A stretch of 41,294 nucleotides of DNA from Azolla pinnata. Its lineage: Eukaryota; Streptophyta; Polypodiopsida; Salviniales; Salviniaceae. Every line of letters starts with the position of its first letter. The first letter of the stretch is position 1. The notes beneath the pieces were generated by a model, which was not told the DNA's origin, did not search any database, and saw only the letters and a list, made by a program, of their open reading frames with translations. The DNA lies in contig JBBBWG010030666.1 of NCBI GenBank assembly GCA_037176905.1, positions 6,943-48,236 of the forward strand. Direction: 5' to 3'. Shown here piece after piece: positions 22,301 to 31,600 of this stretch. The position numbers and the translations under genes are program-made.

Positions 22301-22881
22301 AAATATAGGTTTTCTCCACTAAATTTACATTATGATCAAATTGAGGCCGCCTGATATAGACGACAGAGCATCTTTCCATTTTGCAGTCAATGTGTGGCAG
22401 CTGACTTATCCTTGTTTATGAAAAGGACATTCTCTAGCCAGTGTGCATGCAAGCAGTGTTCAGACCCATTCACTAAAACAAGAGTCTAGTTCATCATTGA
22501 ATTTGCTGTATTCGATGATTCAATTTCCTACTAAGTCGTTGCTCAAGCTACATGGAGCTTGGTACAGAAAGATTTCCTTCAGCTTAAAGTTGCAAACATT
22601 CATTCATAAGAGCAACACACATCTGACCAGCTATGAAGGGTGCCATGTCCTTGGTTTTCATTTCTCACACGGAAATTCCTCGTGGGTCCTAATGATTTGG
22701 GGCATGGAAAAGGAAAGGAAGAACTTCTCTACCAATCTGTGCTCTCGTGACTAAACTATGGTGCCAATCTCCAAGGGAAATCAGACAGAGATGAGACAAA
22801 CCTTTCTGTGAGGAATCGACTGCCTTTCTTTGCCGCATCCGCAATAGTGATGCTGCGAATGGCAGCATTTCTGAGAAACAT
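7314..22881 (-). CDS. PYROXD2: PYROXD2-like FAD-dependent oxidoreductase (pyridine nucleotide-disulphide oxidoreductase domain protein 2), complete
   Basis: Seventeen exons (5' to 3'): 22881-22802, 21542-21342, 21254-21093, 19672-19505, 17895-17838, 17672-17622, 15711-15629, 15543-15456, 15053-15003, 12625-12551, 12468-12400, 11358-11243, 9590-9478, 9379-9300, 8625-8505, 8425-8359, 7455-7314. They sum to 1725 nt, 574 aa plus TAA, with all phases consistent. Residues 1-27 are Arg/Ser/Ala-rich with no early acids, resembling a mitochondrial presequence. The FAD Rossmann motif [20 protein letters not shown] begins at residue 32, with the acidic ribose ligand in VVLERR (E58). Other landmarks are [43 protein letters not shown] and the C-terminal FAD segment [17 protein letters not shown] (537-553). 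Family: phytoene-desaturase-like amine oxidase fold; human PYROXD2 is mitochondrial, the plant role is poorly known. In-frame ATGs also occur at 22935 and 22959, so the start is uncertain. Intron 13 is GC-AG. Confidence 0.95.
7561..8020. repeat. Tandem duplication (~244 bp unit) in PYROXD2 intron 16
   Basis: Unit 1 starts at 7561 (CAGGAAGTGGATATACCAGC) and unit 2 at 7805 (CAGGAAGTGGATACACCAGC). Both run through AGGTGATTGGCA, GAACATGTTT and AATTAGGATCCAATACTAAT to a TTCCCAAAACT-type end. The copies differ by substitutions and small indels, so the duplication is not recent. Non-coding. Confidence 0.85.
9380..9477 (-). other. GC-AG intron 13 of the PYROXD2-like gene
   Basis: Exon 13 ends ...TCTCCTACAG and the intron starts gcaagataat; exon 14 follows ...tttatggcag. 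Joining at this GC site yields [13 protein letters not shown], which keeps the family's conserved order. No GT within reach preserves both frame and protein. The donor (CAG|GCAAG) fits the usual strong consensus of GC-AG introns handled by the major spliceosome. Every other intron I traced in the window is GT-AG. Confidence 0.88.
9668..9850. repeat. Tandem duplication (~95 bp unit) in PYROXD2 intron 12
   Basis: Copies start at 9668 and 9763 with CTTCAGTTTTATTTTTATCT and continue through GAGGATAAAACTG, AAGAAAAGCATAT and GACTTTGGC. A few substitutions and one small indel separate them. Confidence 0.88.
13300..14205 (-). mobile_element. Degenerate LINE 5' fragment (endonuclease start) in PYROXD2 intron 9
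   Basis: On the minus strand from an ATG at 14202 the frame reads [13 protein letters not shown], the typical opening of the apurinic-endonuclease domain of plant non-LTR retrotransposons. The frame stays open for about 40 codons, then breaks up with several stops and shifts; the match fades by about 13300. It has the same orientation as the host gene. No poly-A tail or target-site duplication was found. The 3' boundary and any ORF1 upstream (14210-14600) are unclear. Confidence 0.6.
15721..16206. repeat. ~128 bp tandem array in PYROXD2 intron 6, interrupted by an assembly gap
   Basis: Units begin at 15721, 15849 and 15978 with ACCTTGTGAG and include ACAAAGTATATCAAACAGAA, ATGACATAGTTTC and AAGCTAGCTGTATAAGTGAC. 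The third unit is cut by Ns after CAAAGTAT, and the sequence resumes after the gap at the matching point (ATCAAACAG). The true copy number is therefore unknown. Confidence 0.93.
16004..16103. other. Assembly gap (100 N)
   Basis: Exactly 100 unknown bases, the usual placeholder for a gap of unknown length. It lies wholly within intron 6 of the PYROXD2-like gene and does not affect the reading frame. Confidence 0.99.
16278..16657. repeat. Tandem duplication (~196 bp unit) in PYROXD2 intron 6
   Basis: Copies start at 16278 and 16474 with AGTAAACTGAG and share TTTTTATCATCCACAAGCAG, ACCCATGGAACCGGATACAC and TAATCTTCTTGGTGGGGATTTG (the last with one change). They lie directly beside the LINE 3' fragment and about 70 bp from the 128 bp array. 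Confidence 0.88.
16660..17580 (-). mobile_element. Degenerate LINE 3' fragment (end of reverse-transcriptase ORF) in PYROXD2 intron 6
   Basis: Minus-strand translation in pieces gives WKKFIKC / [18 protein letters not shown] / [15 protein letters not shown], then [12 protein letters not shown] and [10 protein letters not shown], and finally [19 protein letters not shown] at 16724-16780. The last is a Cys-x2-Cys-x9-His-x4-Cys zinc-binding motif as found at the C-terminus of plant LINE reverse transcriptases. Several stops and frameshifts show it is dead. It has the same orientation as the host gene and cannot be contiguous with the 13.3-14.2 kb fragment, because the 3' part lies upstream of the 5' part in gene direction. 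Confidence 0.78.
20230..20850 (+). mobile_element. Degenerate Ty1-copia reverse-transcriptase fragment in PYROXD2 intron 3
   Basis: The plus strand reads, with frameshifts, [12 protein letters not shown] (compare the YGLKQSPRAWF motif), TVYADDIIM with the catalytic YADD at 20392-20403, [13 protein letters not shown] near 20476-20514, then [19 protein letters not shown] in the frame ending at 20803, matching the copia RPDIAFAVSVVSQFM region. Motif order and spacing fit a copia pol, but stops and shifts disable it. It is antisense to the host gene. Flanking LTRs were not found, so it is an internal remnant. Confidence 0.8.
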
Positions 22882-22916
22882 GGGAGCTGTAGGCGTCTCG
22901 GTAGAAGCATTTGCAT

Positions 22917-23046
22917 CAAGGATTAGGATTGGCATTGCCACAAGAATTTGGCATGGCATTAGGATTGGGATTTGGGATTGGGATTGGGATTGGGATTGGG
23001 ATTGAGATTGGCATTAGGATTAGGATTAGGATTAGGATTAGGATTA
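22917..23046. repeat. GGATTG/GGATTA hexamer array at the PYROXD2 5' end
   Basis: First GGATTG-type units (about 22963-23010), then GGATTA units (about 23014-23046), beginning about 40 bp upstream of the chosen ATG. The minus strand reads as Ser-Gln, Pro-Asn or Leu-Ile dipeptides depending on frame. In the PYROXD2 frame the array is open back to a TAA at 23014-23016, so in-frame ATGs at 22959 and 22935 could add up to 26 residues. Confidence 0.9.
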
Positions 23047-23500
23047 GCACTAACAGTACCTGATTTACCGCCAAATGTCTTCCTAAACCAAGCCCCAATT
23101 CCAAGTATTGCGACTCGTGAAGCTTGGCATCGGAAGCCATAATGGAAACACATAAAAGATTGTTATCAATATAAAGGTTTGGATTAGGATTAGGATTAGG
23201 ATTAGGACTATCACTAACATTAGCCGATTTGCAATTGATGCCTTGATAAACCAAGCCTCGATTCGTATATTGCGATTCGTAGAGCTCATCAGCAAAGCAA
23301 CAGCAACAATCGGAACATATAAATGGTTTTCATCCATATAAAGATTAGGATTAGGATTAGCACTAGCCAATCCTAATCCTAATTTGAGCCCCCCAAGTGT
23401 CTTGATAAAAATTGGGCCCCCAAAATTCATTTATTGTGACTCATAGAGCTCATTGTCGAAGCAGAAATGGAAACATAGTTACGGTTGATGTTGATATCAA
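23046..23500. repeat. ~165 bp composite repeat, three diverged modules each headed by GGATTA units
   Basis: Each module has a short GGATTA array followed by CACTAACA/CACTAGCC-type sequence, a CTTGATAAACCAAGCC-like block, TATTGCGACTCGTGAAGCT or a variant of it, and an ATGGAAACATA-like end. Non-array parts lie at about 23047-23180, 23207-23342 and 23361-23500. The modules are clearly related but well diverged. Confidence 0.75.
23344..23385. repeat. Inverted repeat built from GGATTA units
   Basis: ATTAGGATTAGGATT is followed after a ~10 base loop (AGCACTAGCC) by AATCCTAATCCTAAT, a perfect 15 bp inverted repeat. It could form a hairpin or cruciform. Confidence 0.85.
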
Positions 23501-25626
23501 AATTTGAATCTCTAGACGTTGTCGCATAAAAACTAATGAGGAAAATTCCTCGATCCCGTTAGCTGCAGAAACTTTAAAATTGATCGCTAATATTTAATAT
23601 GCCTTATCAATGTGTTGATATAAAATGCAACATAGCCCATTGCACCCACTTACAGGTAGTATAAAATTAGTCAATAGTGTTATCTCGAGGACGTGCAAAT
23701 TGTTGACTTTATTGTTTTTGGGTACCCCACACATTATTGAGGGCCTAATTAGTATAAATAAGGGCACAAAAGTGACCGTTCGGTGCTTTTAGTTTTGGAT
23801 GGCATTCTGTCTGCAGAGGATTGATTTTGGCTTGTATAACACAATTTCGAGATTTCACTGCATTGTTCCTATTATGGATCTACTAATGATGAAACAATAA
23901 TAGAGAGGATTAGAGAGAAAAGAATAGATTAAGGGTGATTACCCACACCAACCACCCCCAAGCAAAGGATTGACGACGAATCCAAAATACAATTGATGTC
24001 CCATACCACAGCATATTACTTTGAATTATACCTTAGAAGTAAACAAGTACGAACCAAATAACAGACACCTTAGCCTCACCACGAGAGTCTTCACAGCATC
24101 TCAAGATGCCATGATGAAAGTAGGTAGCTAGTCCCCTTTCTATGGGTCAACCTTCCACAGTTAACACCTGTCTAGTGACCATATAAGTTTATCCTAATCC
24201 TAAGATAACTAAGTTTCCACTTATCCTGCCCTTAAACCATTCAATTAGCCTTATAAATTGGTTCCTAAGGTTATACCCATAACAGTTCACCTTGTCACAT
24301 GGGCAAGGTGGTAACTTGCACATTCACCTATATTTAAAGATTAAGTTGATCACGGTTATTATATCACATAAAACACCGAGTGCCAATCTTTTTGAAATCA
24401 TCGTCTCTTAACAGCATGAGCCCATGCTCTTGTTCTTGCCCCTCTTCCTCAAGAATCAAGTTTTGGCCTTAGAGCGTCGATCATAACACCAAGTAGCATC
24501 ATGTCATATGCCTCCAATTGCATGATGAATTCCACTCTCAAGCTCAACCCGCGCTGGCTACCTTTAGTTTAACTTAACAAGTGGCATGCCTCGATTGATG
24601 CTTCCATTTGTTCATCAAAACATCCTTCAATTGGCTATCGAAACCACACTATAACAGAGGACCATGCATAGCTATGTCTTTTGCGCTAAAAACATTTGCC
24701 TGCAATAAGAACCACGTAACCACTGAATAAACAGACATTTGCTTGCAGGAAGCACCCAAAAACAGAACATTTCCTTCCAATACAAGGACCATGAAACCAC
24801 CCCAAAAAAAGCAATAGGACCAAGCAGTTAATTCCTTGGACAAGTTCATCTGAATCTCTTCAACCTTCCCCACTAAGTCCTGCCTTATAATGAGCAGTAC
24901 ACAAAACACTCTAGACAAGCCATCATCAATAGAGGGAATTCTAATATCACATCAGTTCATCGAGGCTTCATCAGATCTAACATCCATATTGTTGCTTTGC
25001 AATAACAAAACAGGGAACAAGTGATTTTTTACAAGCCATTTATTCAACTGGATTCTATGGACAGTTTCACTAGGACACTGCACTAGGATTCATTTAAGCA
25101 AGAGAGAGATCACCACTTAAAATTGATGATAGCTGAATTCACCTAGAAAATCTGCACTGGATTCGTCAAATCATGGAGCCTCCACAGGTACCTTAGGTCC
25201 AGAAATTTTTACAGCAAAGGAGCTTACTTCTGGTATGCAAGTATGATGAGCCATCTGCCAGATTCACCAGAGAAGATATTGCATTTGCTTGAAAGGAATA
25301 ACAGATTACGCAAGTGTATCAAATCTCTGGATTGGTAATATCAAATTCACATGGTGTGCTAAGCAGTTTCCCTTTCATTCACTACTTCCAATTAGCTGAA
25401 TCTCACTGAACTCCTGCATACAACAAATAGAGCTATCATGCTTCAACACATGATCCATCGTAACGAGCTGTTTCCCTGCTCCCAAGTTGGTATTCCAAAT
25501 TATCATTGTGGCAGACAAGCTTTGAACTTTGCATGGTATCCTTGATTACGATAGCCATTGACTCTATCTCCATGATCTCAAGAGACAAGCAAAAAACTAG
25601 TCTCGATTATCCTTCTTGTATTCTTA
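23500..25626. other. Intergenic region between the CTR9 3' end and the PYROXD2 upstream repeats
   Basis: No conserved gene recognised. The right end (about 25200-25626) is the probable CTR9 3' UTR. A plus-strand TATA-like element (TATAAATAAGGGC, about 23753) has no recognisable gene downstream. The stretch 23830-24290 on the minus strand begins TGTTATGGG and ends GTTATACA, loosely like a solo LTR, but no target-site duplication or partner was seen. Confidence 0.55.
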
Positions 25627-28600
25627 TCATTCACTTTCAGAATCATACATTCGCCTTTTCCTTTCAAGCTCTTCATTCCCACTGTCCGATCCCTGTGGCT
25701 GGTTGTCCCCAACTTCATCATCACTGGCTCCAAATGCTTCTTCAATTTCATTTCGTGCTCTACCTGAACTTGACTTTACAGATTTGAAATTAGGAGCATA
25801 GTCGTCTTCAGATTCAGAAAGAGCTTGTTTTCTTGACTTCTTTCCCATCATTGCATCACGTTCATCATTGTATCCATCCTCTTCATCGGTATCTTCCAGA
25901 CCAGCAGCAGCAATTGCATTATGGGTACCAGCATTCTCATCATCTGACGAGTCCCGAGTAACATTTGCCTCATCCTCCACTCTGTCTTCAGAATAACCCT
26001 TCTGTTTCTTTTCCCGCTTCCGTTTCCTTTTCTCTTTTTTCTTCTCAAGCATGCCACCATCCCCCTCGTCATCCACCTGATACCTATCACGACCCTTTAT
26101 CTTCCATGCCTCCTGAAATATTTATGGGAACAGTCAGATATTTAAGTGTATGTACAAATATATGAATGCCTTTCCAAACTCACTAACCCTGATATGGTGC
26201 GAATCATAGAATTGGGGTTATGTATAATTTCTATAAAAGCCTACTTAGAATACAATATTATTCTTACTTTCATACCAAATCCCTCCACCGCTTTTGCAAG
26301 TTTGGTTTATACAGATTTTCTCAAATACTTTACATATAATGCACCTAGAATGTCCGCTAAGTATTTTAAAATATTCAATTTTAAAAGAAACTTAGAATCA
26401 TAGTACATAAAATTCGTGTTCTTCTGGCGTTTCATTTCTTGGAAAACAAATAAAAAATGAACACGAAGAATTGGTTCACCTGAATATAAAACACATTAAA
26501 TATGTTTGATCCACTAAATGCTTTGAACAATTCTTATGTGTATAGATAGCATAAAGCTAATTTGGTCAATACCATATAAAGAGGTTCACAAAATGAAGGA
26601 ATCATGCCAAAAATTTAATCCTGAAGCATTCCATCTCATAAAACATCTCTGGTAATTCTTACTATCTATGTATGCTTTACTGAATGAAAAAAAAACATCA
26701 ATATGTACAGAATACTTACTATCCTTACAACAGGTCAACAATGTTTTAAAAATGACCGATCTAAAACATGTAGTACATGTTAAGTACTTCTGACTATTCT
26801 AAATAGCATTAATTGGGTAGAATATAAGTTTCTTTAAAAACAGTGATATTTAGTTATAAGTATTCAGCATTTGCTCTTATGTTCTTCAAGAAAAAATCAA
26901 GAATATTACCTTCAGTCGCTCAAAGTTCTCCTGCTCTTCAAGAACCCTACGCAGCTCATCTTCTTGTTTCCTTCTTTCCATCTGGCTCACGTATATGTAG
27001 GGCATGAAAAATGGGTCTCAGAACAAAAAATATTTTTTCCAAAACAGGTTAAGGTGCAACAAACCTCTATTTTCCGTTCTTCTTCAGCTTTTCGTTTAGC
27101 TTCCTCAGCCATAGCCAATTGCCTCGCAACCTCTTGTTTTTGTTTATGTTGCTGCTCTTCACGCTCTGCAGCCTCAAGGTGAACCTTGGCCGCATCCAGT
27201 AAATGTTTACAATATTCTACATGCATCTCAATTTTCTTTCCATCAAAACCATGTGAATGATGACCACTCATTCCAGATAGTTGACTGAAAAGCCGCAAAG
27301 CATTCTTCAGTTCTGATACTGATTGTCGAACCTGAATGCCAACAAAACACAAAAAACGGGTTCAGTTGTCCTTATAAATGTAGGCCAAAAAGGTTGAAGA
27401 ACCAGCATCAAAACGTTTGGAATCTTTTGACCTCATCCGCAGTCCGTTTTTCTTTCTGAAGGGTTGCAGTAGAAAATTTCTGCATGGCAATAGCTGCGTC
27501 AAACCTGAGCATATAATTTGATGGTGCTAGGTGAATTGCTCGTAGAAGTGAACACTTGCAGTCTTGCCATTGTTCTGCTTCATAATATGTGCGTGCAAGA
27601 TACAGGAGTATTTGCGGCTCTGTATTATGATAAAACTTGCGCAAACAATTCTGATACTGGAAAAACAAATGAGAAAAAGAGAATATCATTAGTATCAAGA
27701 AATTACAGCTAAAAAAATGTCAATAATTCAATAATAATAATAATCCTATATAAGCCATTCATCTATCACATAAAATGATTTGAAGTATAAAACTCCTGCT
27801 ATTCAAACTCTTTGTGCCAAAATATAATCAGGGACTTTCCATCTCAAACGCCAGAATATTCAGTCATAGACCTAGATAGGTAAGTGGAGTTATTACAGCT
27901 CAAGAATGTGCATGCACATAATAAGAAGAAATCATGTCAATTACGTTTCAAGGTTTTCTTGTGCAGACTCCTTTTGAGATACACTTCCAGTACGACAGGA
28001 AATAGCAAGATTTACTTTTATTCATCACCATCTCCTACATTAAATCAATTTTGATGCTCAGAAATCCACATTGGAATATAACTCCAGGGAAATCTTTGGT
28101 GCAGTACTAATAAAGACAGTGTAGAGATCTATAAAGCAGAATCCAGATATCCTGGTCAGGAGGAATAACAATGGTAAATATGATGGTAAATCTGTCTTAT
28201 GTGTCTTACTTGAGAATCAGTAAAACAAAAGCAAACACCTGCACAGTTTAACAGACGAAATACTTGAAGCAAAGAATTAACATATCCATATGCTCTACTG
28301 CATCTAAGATTTGTTCTGCACTTTCCCAATTCAAAAGAAAAGATAACTCGGTACCATTTTCACTGCCAGTGCAAACTGGCCTTGACCTAAATACACATGT
28401 GCCAAGTTTACCCACACATCAGGTATCTCAACGGTTATGTTTCCTGCTGCTGCTTCTTGCACCTACAAAAATAGTAAATCTAAGCCACAATTCAAAAATA
28501 GTAAATCTACATGTAGCTATGCAGGTATGCTATAACCATACCTGTGTGAATATCTCTTTTGCCATGTCAAATTGCCCCTTTTCTGCCAGTAGCATACCAA

Positions 28601-31600
28601 TACCATTTGCTGCATACATATTGTTCGGGTTTTGTGACAAAGCCTTCAACCACATACAATGCTTATCATCAGCACAAAGCATATGAAGTATGTAAAGAAC
28701 GAGTCAGATTTTATTTAGGTGGAACCATTTTTGTAAAATATTACTTTTGTATTCAATGTACAACTTTTATTTTTGTTTTCTATGTAGATATCCTATCTGT
28801 AGTTATAGATGAGAATGCTCAATGACTACAATGGCTACAGGAAAATGTCATTCTTTCATGATTATTACATTCAACTTTTCCCATTTTTCTAGAATAGTAC
28901 CTTCAACCATACACAATGCTTATCATCAGCATAAAGATTTAATCGAAATGGTTCCGTGTTTCTAGATAATTTTCATCCAGCATGTAGCTTATCTTGAACA
29001 TGTTGAGCATGTATAAAATGATTTGGACTTTTCTTAAATGAAACTTACATTCTTTCACTCTTTCACAATTATTATACTACTTTTCCCCTTATTCTAGAAA
29101 AGTACCTTATGGAACAGTTCTCTTGCTTTTTCCAAATGAGTTGCTTCTAGTTTAGAATCCCGCTTCTCACCCCGTCCAGCAGCATAATAATTCCAATTTC
29201 CCTGCATACCAAATACGTAAGTAACTTCGGACTTCATAGACAAAATATTCAAATCTGACATTTCATTACCAAAGCAATCAATGAATAAGCATCTTTGCCA
29301 TCCGTTTGCTGTTGAACTGACTTGAAGGTTTCTTTAGCCTTCAGCCAATCATCTGCCTTCAGCTCTACATTTCCTCGAAATGATAAAGCATCCACATTGT
29401 TCTCATCCATCCTAACTGCATCAGAAATCTGCATAAAATACATGCAATTCATCTGACACTGAATTGCCCCTGTAAAAGTTACATGCCCTTATTATACTTA
29501 ATGTTTTTCATAGGCCTAAGGAAATCAGATAGATTGCTACCCTCTCATCATGTCCATTTTATGGAAATTCAATGTCCCCAGGACATTCTTCACAACTTTT
29601 TCTCCTGTAATATAAGTATTGTCCTATGCAAGACAAATTTTCTTGCATAACATATGTTCTTGTAGACCTCTGAATCTTGGAGAAATTAAATGAATAAATT
29701 TCAGCACTACATTCATTATCAACAAATGATGGTATGTTTCCCAGTTAAAACAGGACTAACTCCCTCTAAATGAACCATGTAAACTTACCAGCTCCAGACA
29801 CGCACTCATTTTATTACTTGATCGGGCAAGTGCTGCAAGTCGCAAGCATGCATCGACATAGTTTGGATACTGAGTGAAAAAAGAAATAGATGAATTTTAG
29901 CAATGTAAATTCTGTGTATCTCAATAGTGAAAAATTCAAATGCATCAGACCTTGAAAAGAATCAATTTGTACAAAACTGCCGCTTTCTCTATTTGATGGG
30001 TCTGTTCATAAAGCCTTGCCTGATTGAACAGAATTGTAACTTTGCCTGCAGGTATATCTAGGGAAATTCCTTGATCTTCAAAGCGATGGAAGAAATCATT
30101 GCCAGCGAAATCATTTGAAAACCCAGAGAACCCATAAATGTCCATGCTTTTAAGAAGTACAGCATCAAGATCCGTCCATACACCCTCCCCTAGTGCCTCT
30201 TTGAAAGCTTGTTGTGCTAACTAAAAACAATGTATAATGAAGTCAAAAAGTAGTACACAGTATAAAACAAAGAGAAGAAAATGCCCTGGTATTTTTTACA
30301 TCATATTCTCCTCGCTCAAAATGTAACAAGCCTATGTTGTTGTGCAGCTCAATCGACAGTTTTCCAGGATTCTTTTTCAGCAAATTCAATGCCTATCATA
30401 CAGGAAATTCAAAAGAAAAGGTATGATACTATATTCCATTTTTATAAATAAAATAGAGTCCTTGTGTAATGTTCAAAAGGACTTTACCGTCTTAAATGCA
30501 TCAAGGGCTCCACTTATATCAGTTGACACTAGTAGTTCTCCGATTTCTATCCATGCCTAAAACATAAAAAAGAAACCAACTTTCAAGTTTCCAAGCTCAA
30601 AAAACAATAATTGCTTTTGATGTGGTGTTACACATACACTTTAGATTTTAAGATATTTGCACTGTATTTCATCAAAGTCATCATGAATTAAAATTGGTGT
30701 GTAACTCAAAACAAACTTTAATACCCCCGTTACGAAACAAAACCATTACAAATAATTGCAACTAATATCTCTTAAATATAATAAAGGACAAGAGGAGGGT
30801 GGGAAAGCCAGAGATTTGTTGCTACAACCTCGTTTCTCTCTAAAATACATTCTTGTGACACCTACTTAAGCATCTAGTAATACTAAGAAATCAACCAAGT
30901 AAATGTATCATTAGAGTTGACCTCCATGAAACATTCTGAACATGGAATCAGAAAAAGTGAGACCCCTTCTAGCTTCTTTAGATGAACAAAATAAAAAAAG
31001 GTTGGTTATATATCTGCGTGACAGTAAAAAAATGCCATCAAAGTGATACATCCTGAATTGATACGAGACAATCTAGCCAATCAAAGTGAATTCTCAAGCA
31101 AGCCAGTAAAGTCAACAACAAAAGGTCTATTTGGTTGAAGTTTATCTTTATTCAATTAACCACGGGGTGCCATTCTACAAACACAACCAAGACTCAGCAT
31201 TAGTTAAAGGGTTCTATCACTTATCTTCTTCTACCTATTTTAAGTCTCTTCTTTACTCTCTCACTCCTCCCTTTTGTTTCTTCTCTACAAAGCATTCCCT
31301 TTTCCCTCGATCCCATAATCTGCCCCTTCCAAGTTCCATCTCACATGTTCCACAATATACATTGAACTGAGCATAATATAAAAAGCAAATTGTACACCAT
31401 CTGGTATGCAATCTGCATAAATGACCAAATGCAATCTGCTGCGTACTAATTTTATATCTCATGGAGCATCTGACCAACCAAATGCAAAATAAACCAAGCA
31501 ATCAATAAATTAAAATTATGAATTATTATGTAGATAGAAAGGTATTGAGGTACCTCAGCATCATGTTGATTGATTCTGGTTGCTTTTTTAAAATTTTCTA

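Noticed and set aside
22916..23430. Pro-Asn (PNPNPN) and Leu-Ile repeat proteins on the minus strand
   Set aside because: All frames of the GGATTA/GGATTG array give dipeptide repeats; there is no consistent ORF beyond the array and no splice evidence.
23830..24290. Solo LTR on the minus strand (TGTTATGGG ... GTTATACA)
   Set aside because: The ends are LTR-like, but no target-site duplication, second LTR, primer-binding site or polypurine tract could be confirmed by eye.
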